From CAYNYF01 sp964401385 (GTDB taxonomy: Bacteria; Planctomycetota; Phycisphaerae; SM23-33): a DNA stretch of 64,000 nucleotides. The stretch is taken from NCBI GenBank assembly GCA_964401385.1, contig CAYNYF010000001.1:1-64000 (forward strand). Direction: 5' to 3'. How positions within the stretch are numbered: the first letter of the stretch is position 1; every line of letters begins with the position of its first letter. Positions 7,695-15,493 of the stretch are shown in pieces. The notes beneath the pieces are model-generated. The model did not search any database and had not been told where the DNA came from. It saw only the letters and a list, made by a program, of their open reading frames with translations. The position numbers and the translations under genes were made by a program.

Positions 7695-8516
7695 TCAGAA
7701 GCCGAAGACGTAGAAGATCATCGTGAACACGCACGCCGCGCCCACGATGCTGACGATGGAGTAGACCACGGTCATGGTGGTGGCTTTGCCGACGCCCTCG
7801 GCCCCGCCGCGGACCCTCAGCCCTTCGTAACAAGCGATCAGGCTGATGAGGACGCCGAACACGCCCGCCATGATCAGTCCGGCGACGAAGTCGCGCAGCC
7901 GGAGCTGGTCCTGCATCTGCGGCCAATAGTTCACGTACACTTCCGGCTTCAGCACCAGAAACGAGGTGAAGTATCCGCCCACGGCGATCATCCAGTCGGC
8001 GATGATCGTCAGCAGTATCGTCATCACGAACGTCGCCAGCACCCGCGGCACCACCAGGAACCGCACCGGGTTGAGGGCATGTGCCTGGAGGGCCTCAATC
8101 TCCTCGGACACGACCATCGTGCCCAGCTCGGCGGCGATGGACGCCCCGGCGAACCCGCTCAGGACCACGGCCGTGATGATCGGGCCCAGCATGCGGAAGC
8201 CCGCCACCCCGATGATGTTGGCGATTTTGTCCTCCTGCCCCCACGGCCGCAGCGGCGGGGCCATCTGCAGCGCCAGGATCACCCCGATGAACACCTGCAC
8301 CAGGCAGACGATGGCCACGCTGCGGACGCCCACGCGGACCATCTGAAAGGCCAGCGCCCCCCTGCCCAGGCGCACCTTCCGGTCGAACAGCCCACGCCAG
8401 GTCCAGCGCAGCGTCGAACCCAGCAGGAACGTCGCCCCGCCCACGTAGCACATCACCCCCACCAGGCCGGCGCCCAGCAACTGGAGGAAGTTGCGTTGAC
8501 CTGCCCGTCCTTTCAA
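7695..8516 (-). CDS. mlaE: Mla-type ABC transporter permease
   Basis: Integral inner-membrane subunit, 273 residues, with five or so hydrophobic segments and the MlaE family features QVFIGVILALQM, the conserved EIEALQAHALNPVRFLVVPR coupling loop, and a GYF...VYVNYWPQMQ region. The start is TTG: 8514-8516 reads CAA on the plus strand. This start overlaps the STAS gene stop in a TTGA junction and has GGAGG ten bases upstream, inside the STAS coding sequence, which suggests translational coupling. The next methionine is well inside the conserved region, so TTG is preferred. Function follows from family and context. Confidence 0.9.
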   Translation of the reverse strand: MKGRAGQRNFLQLLGAGLVGVMCYVGGATFLLGSTLRWTWRGLFDRKVRLGRGALAFQMVRVGVRSVAIVCLVQVFIGVILALQMAPPLRPWGQEDKIANIIGVAGFRMLGPIITAVVLSGFAGASIAAELGTMVVSEEIEALQAHALNPVRFLVVPRVLATFVMTILLTIIADWMIAVGGYFTSFLVLKPEVYVNYWPQMQDQLRLRDFVAGLIMAGVFGVLISLIACYEGLRVRGGAEGVGKATTMTVVYSIVSIVGAACVFTMIFYVFGF

Positions 8517-8869
8517 CTGGCTAGCGCCTCCTCCTTGTTGGAAAAGATCTGGAAGACCGTGTCCAGCCGCGTGATCTCGAAGACGCTGCGGACGCGCGGC
8601 GTGAGACCGGCGAGCTTCACCACGCCGCCGTCCCGGCGGACGCGCGCCAGCAGCTTCACCAGCGAGGCCACGCCGGAGGAATCCATGTACGGCACGCCGG
8701 AAAGATCGACGATGACTTGCTCCGGCCTGTGGGCCGTCAGCTCCAGCAGGCTCCGCTGAAAGTCAGCGCTGCGATGCAGGTCGATGTCGCCGGCGGCGGC
8801 CACCACGACGACCCGCCGGTCCGGCCCGACCCACTGCACGCTTCGCACGGGGCTGCCCGCATCCGTCAT
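8513..8869 (-). CDS. STAS-domain protein (MlaB / anti-sigma antagonist type)
   Basis: A single STAS domain of 118 residues. The key loop is YMDSSGVASL (residues 61-70), where Ser64/Ser65 match the serine phosphorylated in SpoIIAA/RsbV antagonists. In proteobacterial Mla systems a STAS protein (MlaB) binds and stabilises MlaF; here the STAS gene directly precedes mlaE, supporting that role. It also directly follows an RsbW-like kinase gene, with ATGA overlap, supporting phosphorylation control. Both ends overlap the neighbours by four bases, so the three genes are tightly coupled. Which role dominates cannot be decided from sequence. Confidence 0.85.
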   Translation of the reverse strand: MTDAGSPVRSVQWVGPDRRVVVVAAAGDIDLHRSADFQRSLLELTAHRPEQVIVDLSGVPYMDSSGVASLVKLLARVRRDGGVVKLAGLTPRVRSVFEITRLDTVFQIFSNKEEALAS

Positions 8870-9312
8870 TTGTCACTCCTTGCCTGTAGCTTTTTCACCA
8901 TGGTCAAGCGCGTCCCCCCATCGGGTGCGGGGGCGTATTCGACCTCGTCCATGCAGTTGTGCATGATGTGGACGCCGAGCCCGCCGGGGCGGACGTCGTC
9001 GAGGTCGCGCGAGCGGATCTGGCCGGCGTCGGCCCGCTCGCCCCAGTCTCGCAGCTCGATCTGAAGCCCGGCCGCCTCGCCGCCGACGACGCTGCGGAAG
9101 GTGATGTCGATGGGCTGATCCGGCCGGCCGTGATAGGCGTGCTTGATGACGTTGGTCAGGGCCTCGTCCACGGCCAGCACGATGCCGCCGCGGCTCGCCT
9201 CGTCGAAGCCGATCAGCTCGCACAGCCGCTCCAGCGCCGCCCGAACCACGGCCAGATACGCCGGCGTGGAGGCAATGGACAGGCGAATCGGACTGTCAGG
9301 AAACGCCGACAT
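8866..9312 (-). CDS. RsbW-like anti-sigma factor serine kinase
   Basis: A 148-residue GHKL ATPase of the HATPase_c_2 type. Motifs in order are the N box EALTNVIKHAY, the G1 box LRDWGERAD and the G2 box RPGGLGVHIM. Such proteins phosphorylate a STAS partner and often sequester a sigma factor. The start at 9312 (MSAFPDSPIRL) is preferred over in-frame starts further upstream, which would overlap the HEAT gene; GGAGG lies about 13 bases before it. The gene ends in an ATGA overlap with the STAS gene. No sigma factor gene is nearby, so the likely target is the neighbouring STAS protein of the Mla system. Confidence 0.85.
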   Translation of the reverse strand: MSAFPDSPIRLSIASTPAYLAVVRAALERLCELIGFDEASRGGIVLAVDEALTNVIKHAYHGRPDQPIDITFRSVVGGEAAGLQIELRDWGERADAGQIRSRDLDDVRPGGLGVHIMHNCMDEVEYAPAPDGGTRLTMVKKLQARSDK

Positions 9313-9314
9313 CG

Positions 9315-9680
9315 TCAATTCCCGGCCTCCTTCGCCGAAACCGCCTTGCGCTGGAGCCACTGCCGCCAGCGCTGCACCGCCGCCAGCCGCTCCTCGGGCT
9401 TGTCGTAGTAATGATAGCCCAGCGTCTGCCCGGTCATTCGCTTCATCGCGGCAATGGCGAAGAAGCGGACGTCCGCGGCCGGGTCCTCGAGCCGATCGAC
9501 GAGCAAGGGCAAAACCGACTCGTCGCCCCGCAGCCCCGCCTGAAGGCAGGCCGCCGAGCGCTCCGACGGGCACTCGCCCTCCAGCCCGCACAGGATCGAC
9601 TGCTCGGTCGCATCGCTGCATCCGGCCGTCGCCATCGCGGCCAGAATCAAGCACTCACACAAGACAGCTCGCCAAGCCAT
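9315..9680 (-). CDS. Small HEAT-like repeat lipoprotein
   Basis: About 121 residues. The N-terminus is a lipoprotein signal with lipobox MATAGC, so the mature protein should be lipid-anchored. The remainder contains one or two HEAT-like helical repeats (ACLQAGLRGDESVLPLLVDRL, then DPAADVRFFAIAAMKRMTG) and an HYYDKPEERLAAVQRWRQWL tail common in planctomycete HEAT proteins. The start is uncertain: ATG at 9680 gives a normal signal peptide, GTG at 9707 adds nine residues. It is the first gene of the Mla cluster and ends two bases before the kinase gene. Function unknown; an envelope role is inferred from context. Confidence 0.7.
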   Translation of the reverse strand: MAWRAVLCECLILAAMATAGCSDATEQSILCGLEGECPSERSAACLQAGLRGDESVLPLLVDRLEDPAADVRFFAIAAMKRMTGQTLGYHYYDKPEERLAAVQRWRQWLQRKAVSAKEAGN

Positions 9681-9779
9681 CACCCGCCGCCCTTGCCAGG
9701 TTCTCACATCTCCGATCGCGTTCGGAAACGAAGCTTCTCGCCCGCGCGGGCGCCGCTGCCGCCGCTCGGTCCGAATCGC

Positions 9780-10523
9780 CTAGATGGCCGCAGCGTCTCC
9801 CGTGGCTTTAGCCATGAATTGTAGTAGGCGGCGCCGGACCTCGCAAGCCATACCCGCCGCCGGTCTCCTGGACAGCGCCGTGACCAGCAGGTGGGCCTGT
9901 CGGGTGGGCTCGGGCAGGCGGTATCGCCGCGCCGCCCGCAACGTCCAGCGGACCGCCTCGTCCAGTGTGATTCCGTGCCCGACGGAGACGTACAGGGGTT
10001 TGACGCCGGTCCGGGTGCGGACGACCGCCCCCACCGTCTCATCGTGGTGGCGCAGCCGGACGCGGCAGCCGCGGCGCCGCCCGACCGGGCGGTGCTCGCC
10101 GCACAGGCGGCTCTTGGCCACGCCGATCGTCGGCAGCTCCAGCCACAGCCCCACGTGGCTGGCCAGGCCCAGCCGCCGCGGGTGGGCAAGCCCCTGCCCG
10201 TCGCACATCAGCAGGTCCGGCCGGGACGGAAGCTTCCGAGCCGCGGCAATCACGGCCGGGGCCTCGCGGAAGCTCAGCAGCCCCGGCACGTACGGGAACC
10301 GGCACTTCCGGACGACGTAGCATCCGGCGAGCACCCGCATCGACCCGGCATCGCACAAAACCGCGCCCGCGACGATGGACCTGCCCTCCTCCAGGAAGGC
10401 ACAGTCGGTTCCGGCTATCGTGCGGGGCCGGCGGGCCAGCGGGCGGATGCGAACCCGCCCGGCCAGCTCCCGCTGCAAGGCAATTCCCCGCCTGGGCGAG
10501 ATGTTCCACGAGTGACGAAGCAT
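9780..10523 (-). CDS. nfi: Endonuclease V (deoxyinosine 3' endonuclease)
   Basis: Repairs deaminated adenine in DNA by nicking one nucleotide 3' of inosine. The 247-residue protein carries GTDCAF (metal-binding Asp), YVPGLLSFREAP (catalytic Glu), LLMCDGQGLAHPRRLGLASHV's first part with the DGQG aspartate, PTIGVAKS (catalytic Lys) and VSVGHGITLDEAV. Start 10523 was chosen because family similarity begins about there; the open frame runs 53 codons further upstream without homology. The C-terminus is about 20 residues longer than the E. coli enzyme. It is transcribed left, 109 bases after the threonine aldolase gene. Confidence 0.9.
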   Translation of the reverse strand: MLRHSWNISPRRGIALQRELAGRVRIRPLARRPRTIAGTDCAFLEEGRSIVAGAVLCDAGSMRVLAGCYVVRKCRFPYVPGLLSFREAPAVIAAARKLPSRPDLLMCDGQGLAHPRRLGLASHVGLWLELPTIGVAKSRLCGEHRPVGRRRGCRVRLRHHDETVGAVVRTRTGVKPLYVSVGHGITLDEAVRWTLRAARRYRLPEPTRQAHLLVTALSRRPAAGMACEVRRRLLQFMAKATGDAAAI

Positions 10524-10632
10524 AGTCCACGACTTACACGCCTGCCCGATCCCCTGCCCACCAGCTTGCAGGCGGGCGGCGCGCCGGGACAGGCGTGAAT
10601 TGCGGTCGCCTCCGTTGGCACGGCCGCGGCAG

Positions 10633-11655
10633 CTAACCGCAAAGCACGGTTCCGAACACCTCCACGGCGGCGGCCATGTCATCGGCCGAGACCATCAGGT
10701 TGGTCACCGCCCGGATGGTGTCCGCCCCGGTGGCCAGCACGCCCACGCCGGCCACGCCGAGCCTGGCGGCCAGATCGGCCGCCGGCATCGAGGTAACGCG
10801 AACGAGCACGATGTTCGTCTCCACGTCCCTCACGTCCAGCTCGATGCCGGGCAGGTCGCAGATACCCTCGGCCAGGGCCTTGGCGTTGGCGTGATCCTCG
10901 ATAAGCCGGTCGCGCTGGTGGGCGAGGGCGTACACGGCGCCGGCGGCGATGATGCCCGCCTGCCGCATGCCCCCGCCGAACATCTTGCGGAACCGCCGCG
11001 CCCGCTCGATGAACTCCCCCGTCGCGGCCAGCGCCGAGCCCACCGGCGCGCCCAATCCCTTGGAAAAGCACACGCTCACCGAATCGAAATGCCTGGCGTA
11101 CTCGCGCTCGGCAACGCCCGTCGCGACGGAGGCGTTCCACAGCCGGGCCCCGTCCAGGTGCGTTTTGAGCCCGGCCTCGCGGGCGGCGGCGGCGACTTCG
11201 CGAATCGTCTCGATCGGCCAGATGCTCCCGCCGCCGCGGTTGTGGGTGTTCTCCACGCAGACCAGCTTGGTCGGCGGAAAATGGTAGTTGCGCGGGCGCA
11301 GCGCCGCCCGCACCTGCTCGGCGGTGAAGATTCCCCGCCGGCCCCGGATCAGCCGACACATCACCCCGGACAGCGCGGACGGGCCGCCGGCCTCGTAGAA
11401 ATACGAGTGGCCGGCGGCCTCGAGGAGGATCTCGTCGCCCGGCTCGGTGTGGGCGCGGATGGCGACCTGATTGGTCATCGTTCCCGAGGGCATGTACACG
11501 GCCGCCTGCTTGCCGAGGACATCGGCGGTGCGCTTCTCCAGCTCGATCACGGTGGGATCGTCGCCGAGGACGTCGTCGCCTACCTCCGCCTCGGCCATCG
11601 CCCGCCGCATCTCGGGCGTCGGCTGCGTGACGGTATCGCTGCGCAAATCAATCAT
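10633..11655 (-). CDS. ltaE: Low-specificity L-threonine aldolase
   Basis: PLP enzyme cleaving L-threonine or L-allo-threonine to glycine and acetaldehyde. The 340-residue fold-type I protein begins MIDLRSDTVTQPTPEMRRAM, the family hallmark. It has GDDVLGDDPTV, the substrate loop TKLVCVENTHNRGGG, THLDGARLWNA (PLP-binding Asp) and the Schiff-base lysine in SVCFSKGLGAPVGS. The start at 11655 is set by that conserved N-terminus; the open frame begins 19 codons earlier. The next upstream gene on this strand, the DUF4870 protein, ends 63 bases away. Confidence 0.93.
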   Translation of the reverse strand: MIDLRSDTVTQPTPEMRRAMAEAEVGDDVLGDDPTVIELEKRTADVLGKQAAVYMPSGTMTNQVAIRAHTEPGDEILLEAAGHSYFYEAGGPSALSGVMCRLIRGRRGIFTAEQVRAALRPRNYHFPPTKLVCVENTHNRGGGSIWPIETIREVAAAAREAGLKTHLDGARLWNASVATGVAEREYARHFDSVSVCFSKGLGAPVGSALAATGEFIERARRFRKMFGGGMRQAGIIAAGAVYALAHQRDRLIEDHANAKALAEGICDLPGIELDVRDVETNIVLVRVTSMPAADLAARLGVAGVGVLATGADTIRAVTNLMVSADDMAAAVEVFGTVLCG

Positions 11656-11718
11656 CGTTTCGCTTCCGCTGCGGCGCGTCGCCCGCCGGCGGGCGCCCTC
11701 CGAGGCCCCCAAAAAAAC

Positions 11719-12252
11719 TCACTTCAAGAAGCGGATGGTTATGGGATAGCGGAACGGCCTGCCCTCGTTGGCGCTGATGGCCGCCCGGATGACGGAGACC
11801 AGAAAGACGATGACCAGGCCGGCCAGCAGGACAAAGCCGACGACCACCAGCGCCAGCACCGCCGAGACCGCCATGTAGATCAACATGGATATCTGGAAGT
11901 TCACCGCCTCCTTGCCCTGCTCGTCGATGAAGGGATGCTTGTCCTTCTGGATCAGCCAGACCACCAGCGGGCCGATGATGTTGGCGAAGGGGATCCCCAG
12001 GAACAGCGCCAGCCCGGCCAGGTGGCACACCATGCCCCAGGTGTGGGCCTGCTTTTCATCGAATGGCTTAGCCGGCGGCGCAGGTGCCTGCCCGGCCGGA
12101 GGCGGCGCGGCCTCACCGGCCGGCTGGACGCGCTGGGCGGGAACGGGCACCACGCTGACGTTGCCGCAATGCGGACACGATATGCTCTGCCCGGCCTGCT
12201 CGTCCGTGACCTCCATCAGATTGTCGCACTTGGGACATCGCAGCTGTGCCAT
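11719..12252 (-). CDS. Zinc-ribbon DUF4870-type membrane protein
   Basis: A 177-residue protein in three parts. Residues 1-35 form a zinc ribbon (CPKC...CPHC, spacing typical of domains that bind one zinc). Residues about 36-65 are a Pro/Ala linker. The C-terminal part is a DUF4870 domain with about three membrane segments and the typical HPFIDEQGKEAVNFQIS motif. DUF4870 proteins are small membrane proteins of unknown function related to Tic20-like folds. AAAGGAG eight bases before the ATG at 12252 fixes the start. It is first in a leftward run with ltaE and nfi, but the gaps are too wide to be sure of an operon. Confidence 0.85.
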   Translation of the reverse strand: MAQLRCPKCDNLMEVTDEQAGQSISCPHCGNVSVVPVPAQRVQPAGEAAPPPAGQAPAPPAKPFDEKQAHTWGMVCHLAGLALFLGIPFANIIGPLVVWLIQKDKHPFIDEQGKEAVNFQISMLIYMAVSAVLALVVVGFVLLAGLVIVFLVSVIRAAISANEGRPFRYPITIRFLK

Positions 12253-12662
12253 TTCCGCGCTCCTTTCGTCCGGACGATCGTGAAAAGGCGGGTTGCGTCC
12301 CAACCCAGCCCACGGCTGAAATGATAGAGGCGGAGTCGCGCGCCCGTCAAGAACTCCCGCCGCGCGGACCGGTTCGAGCCGCATTTGGCGGGGCGGACTT
12401 CGGCGAGCTCAGTCGAGCCGTAGCCCCGCCCTACATTTCTGTTTTCGTTCGCGTTGTCCGCGGCTTAAGAGGAAAAGGTGGATCGCCGCGGCGACCCAGC
12501 TTACGCGTCAATCGGTAGCGAACGCGGCTTGCGAGTCGAAGACCCGCCGTGCCGGGCAAGCCATGGCACCCGCGGGGCTGGCGGGATATCCTGTGGCTGT
12601 CGGTCCGGCGTCGCGGCCGGCGGGCATCGGGAAAACCTTCACCCGTCTTGGAGAGCACGAAC
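12253..12662. other. Divergent intergenic region with short repeat words
   Basis: No gene is supported in these 410 bases. They hold a CCCGCCCTAC word (about 12424-12434) that recurs next to stop codons elsewhere in the window, and ACCCAGCTTACGC (12494-12506), repeated exactly near 50017-50029. Promoters for both flanking genes must lie here but none stands out. Confidence 0.5.
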
Positions 12663-13172
12663 ATGCAGCGCGAAGCCAGCTATTCAGATGCGATCAATAG
12701 CAAGTACCCCGAGCAGATCGTCATCGCCATCGCCAAAGACGCAAAGGGCAACTGCAACCCCATCACCCTGGGCTGGACGATGATCGTTTCGGGAAGCCCG
12801 CCCATGATGGCCGTGTCCATAGGCAAGACGCGGTGGTCGCTGGAGGCGATCCGGACGGCCAAGGAGTTCGTCGTCGCCTTCCCCTCTGAGGGCCAGCAGG
12901 AAGAGACGATGCTGTTCGGCACCAAGAGCGGGCGCGACATGGACAAGCTGGCCGCGGCCGGCGCCAAGACCCAGCCGGCCAAGGTCGTCGACGGCGTGTT
13001 GCTGGCCGACGCCGTGGCCAACTTCGAGTGCAAGCTGGCCGGCGAGATGGAGGCCGGCGACCACGTCATCTTTGTCGGCGAGGTCGTGCAGGCCCACCTC
13101 AACGACAAGCCGCTCAATCGCCTCTACACCGTCGGGCCGAACTACAAGCTCGCCGGCCTGGCGCGAAGCTGA
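12663..13172 (+). CDS. Flavin-reductase-like FMN-binding domain protein
   Basis: A 169-residue single-domain protein of the flavin reductase (split-barrel) type: NPITLGWTMIVSGSPPMMAVSIGKTRWSLE's opening half matches the FMN-binding strand region, and FGTKSGRDMDK is a motif shared with the paralog at 51010-51552. These proteins bind FMN and reduce flavin or another small substrate with NAD(P)H; the exact substrate is unknown. GGAGAG lies eleven bases before the ATG. An in-frame start at 12549 lacks homology. It is convergent with the gene ending at 13203. Confidence 0.8.
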   Translation: MQREASYSDAINSKYPEQIVIAIAKDAKGNCNPITLGWTMIVSGSPPMMAVSIGKTRWSLEAIRTAKEFVVAFPSEGQQEETMLFGTKSGRDMDKLAAAGAKTQPAKVVDGVLLADAVANFECKLAGEMEAGDHVIFVGEVVQAHLNDKPLNRLYTVGPNYKLAGLARS

Positions 13173-13202
13173 GTGTGAATTGCCGGCGTGGGCTGACCCG
13201 CC

Positions 13203-15362
13203 CTACCGGCTCAGGCGGAGGATGCCGGCCGCGCCAACGGGGGGAAGCCGCAGCAGCAGCTTCTTGCCGAGATGCTCGATCTCGACGGGCTGCGGCTTTT
13301 CGCGCGACTTCTCCACGCCCAGCCACGTGGCCTTCCGGAGCTGGGCGGCCTCGGGCAGGTCAATGGTGACGGAGAGGTCTTCGGTGAACTTCTCGTCGCG
13401 CCAGGAGCTCTCCAGGTTGACCAGCGAGACGACCACGTCGCCGGCGCGGGCGGCGTGCTTGTCGATGCGGAAGATCTGGCCGCTGAAGCCCGTCGGCAGC
13501 GCCAGCGGGTCGGCGTCGAAGACCCAGCGCTTTCCGATCATGGCGTCCGTCAGCGGGCGGTAGGCGTCGATGGTATCCCGGCGGCGGCGGCGGACGAGCG
13601 TGGCCGCCGGCGTGCCGCCCCAGACAAGCAGGTGCTGCATGCACCGCTCCAGCCGGTCGGGGCTGCGCGGGCCGGACCAGGCCAGCGGGAACAGCGCCCG
13701 ATACACGCAGGCGAAGGCGTGCAGCTTCAGCCCGTCCAGGCTCATGCCCTCCACCAGCACCATGTCCACGCCGCGGGCGCTTTCGATGGTGGCCAGCTTG
13801 TTGGACATGATGACCTTGCCGGCCTGGTGGGCCTTGGCGAAGCAGATGGGCCCGACGTCCTGGTGGTTGCGGTTCATGGTGTAGGCCGGGCGGTGGTGGG
13901 CCATGGTCACGCCGTCGTCGTGGGCGAAGCTGATCCACTCGATGGCGAAGTTGTCCACGAAGAAGCCCGGCGCCTTGGGATAGGCCTTCAGCATCAGGTC
14001 CATCTGTTCGATCAGGTGGCGGCCGAAGGGCGAGTCGGGCTGGGCCCGCAGGGCCGGCTCGCCGTGGTATTGAATGTTCGGCTTTCCCGTCTCGCCCAGC
14101 ATCAGGTCGGCGGCGAAGAGCCTGCGGATCGTCTGGGCGTTGGCGTGGACGTTGTAGAAGTACATGAATGGGGGCACGCCGGCCTTCAGCAGCCCGTCGA
14201 CGAGGCGGCGGTTGTCGGCCAGCGACAGCTCGGCGCCGCGGTGCGGACTGCACCGCCATTTCAGGTTCGGGTCCTTGAGGGCCTCGGGCGTGATGTACAC
14301 GCCGTATTCGGGGAAGTGCCCGTGCACCTCCAGCGAGCGGACGCGGAGGCTCTTGAGTGAGTCAAAGTTGCCGCCCTTGAGGCGGGTGGCATTGTTGATG
14401 CCGTACATGCCCTCGTACTTCCGCGCCGCCGGGATCGGCTCGAACAGCTCCGGGTAGCTCTTGACGTAATGGCCCATCACCGCCCGCCAGTCCGGCCGCA
14501 CGCCCGCCAGGCAGATCGCCAGGCGCAGCTCCTTGCCGGCCCCGCCGGCGCCGGTTGCCGGCGCCCGCAGGCCGACCGTGTGGTGGGCCACGCGCAGCAT
14601 CTGGAGGTCCTCCGGATTGCGGAGGATGCCCTTGCCGGGGTCGGAGATTCGCTGCGTCTGCACGTCGAAGATGATCTGGCACTTCCGCACGTCGGGCGGG
14701 GAAAAGACGGCCGCGCCGCCGCGCCGGCCCCACAGGCCCACCACCGGGACGATCGTCCCGTACGGGCGGTGGTCGGTGTGGGCGTAGACGCATCGGTACG
14801 GCGTGACCCCGTCGGTCCGGTGGGAGACGGTGTCGCTGGGCCACCAGAATTGCCAGTTGTATGGGGCCGGCAGCATCCAACTGACCACCACCGAGCGGTG
14901 GAGCTTCTGGCCGGGGTGGAGCCGGCAGGCGGCCTCCCAGCGGACGCCCGCCGGCGTCTGGCGGAGGGCGTGGGCGATGGCGAACGGCGCGCCTTCGTAT
15001 CGCTGGGTGAAGCTGAGCGTCCGGCCGCCGGTGTCCTGGCCGACCTTCCAGCCGCTGATGGTCGAGCCGGCGGTGAAGGGGTTGTAGATGCGGCCATCGC
15101 GTAGGTCCTCGACCTCGACGAAGGCGAACGGCCGCTCGCTGCCGGCCGGGTGGCGGCGAGTCATGTCCTCGCCGGCGACTGTGACGGACGTCACCCGCCC
15201 GGTGGCGCGCTCGAGCGTGACCTCGGCCCCGGCCGCCGAGAGCGTCACCGTCTCGGCAGGCTCGTCCGTTTGACCGGCGGCCCGCCCACAGAAAGCCCAG
15301 CCCGCCAGGGCCGTGAAGATGAGAAGCTTCGACCAGACCGCGCCCAATGATCGTAAGCTCAT
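13203..15362 (-). CDS. Large secreted protein, probable glycoside-hydrolase-like TIM barrel
   Basis: 719 residues with a clear signal peptide (residues 1-31, hydrophobic LLIFTALAGWAFC). AGGAGG sits six bases before the ATG at 15362, fixing the start. Residues about 40-230 look like a beta-rich N-terminal domain. The middle part has features of a TIM-barrel hydrolase: FMYFYNVHANAQTI, FFVDNFAIEWISF (candidate acidic active-site residues) and VDMVLVEGMSLDGL. The C-terminus is a small beta domain ending LRLSR. I do not recognise a named family with confidence; DUF6259-type or alpha-galactosidase-like proteins are candidates. Glycan degradation is inferred only from fold-like features and export. 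Confidence 0.65.
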   Translation of the reverse strand: MSLRSLGAVWSKLLIFTALAGWAFCGRAAGQTDEPAETVTLSAAGAEVTLERATGRVTSVTVAGEDMTRRHPAGSERPFAFVEVEDLRDGRIYNPFTAGSTISGWKVGQDTGGRTLSFTQRYEGAPFAIAHALRQTPAGVRWEAACRLHPGQKLHRSVVVSWMLPAPYNWQFWWPSDTVSHRTDGVTPYRCVYAHTDHRPYGTIVPVVGLWGRRGGAAVFSPPDVRKCQIIFDVQTQRISDPGKGILRNPEDLQMLRVAHHTVGLRAPATGAGGAGKELRLAICLAGVRPDWRAVMGHYVKSYPELFEPIPAARKYEGMYGINNATRLKGGNFDSLKSLRVRSLEVHGHFPEYGVYITPEALKDPNLKWRCSPHRGAELSLADNRRLVDGLLKAGVPPFMYFYNVHANAQTIRRLFAADLMLGETGKPNIQYHGEPALRAQPDSPFGRHLIEQMDLMLKAYPKAPGFFVDNFAIEWISFAHDDGVTMAHHRPAYTMNRNHQDVGPICFAKAHQAGKVIMSNKLATIESARGVDMVLVEGMSLDGLKLHAFACVYRALFPLAWSGPRSPDRLERCMQHLLVWGGTPAATLVRRRRRDTIDAYRPLTDAMIGKRWVFDADPLALPTGFSGQIFRIDKHAARAGDVVVSLVNLESSWRDEKFTEDLSVTIDLPEAAQLRKATWLGVEKSREKPQPVEIEHLGKKLLLRLPPVGAAGILRLSR

Positions 15363-15386
15363 AACCACCTCCTGGAATTCCAACAC

Positions 15387-15415
15387 AGGTCACAGTCGCG
15401 CCGCACCGCTGTCAA
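15387..15415 (-). promoter_or_regulatory. Possible promoter of the secreted protein gene
   Basis: On the minus strand a perfect -35 TTGACA (plus-strand 15410-15415) is followed after 17 bases by TGACCT, a poor -10. It lies 25 bases before the gene start. Confidence 0.3.
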
Positions 15416-15453
15416 GCGAATTTGTCGTGGGCGCGGTCGTTTTCGGCGGCGTG

Positions 15454-15482
15454 GTGACAGGCGTGCCCGCGTCAACTACAAT
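15454..15482 (+). promoter_or_regulatory. Promoter of membrane GT-C-like gene 1
   Basis: GTGACA (15454-15459), 17-base spacer, TACAAT (15477-15482). Only 11 bases separate the -10 from the ATG at 15494, so the transcript would have a leader of about five bases. No Shine-Dalgarno sequence is present. Confidence 0.7.
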
Positions 15483-15493
15483 CGCCGCCGGCC

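Noticed and set aside
12246..12518. 90-codon ORF in the gap before the flavin-reductase-like gene
   Set aside because: Overlaps the start of the opposite gene, low-complexity translation, contains repeat words.
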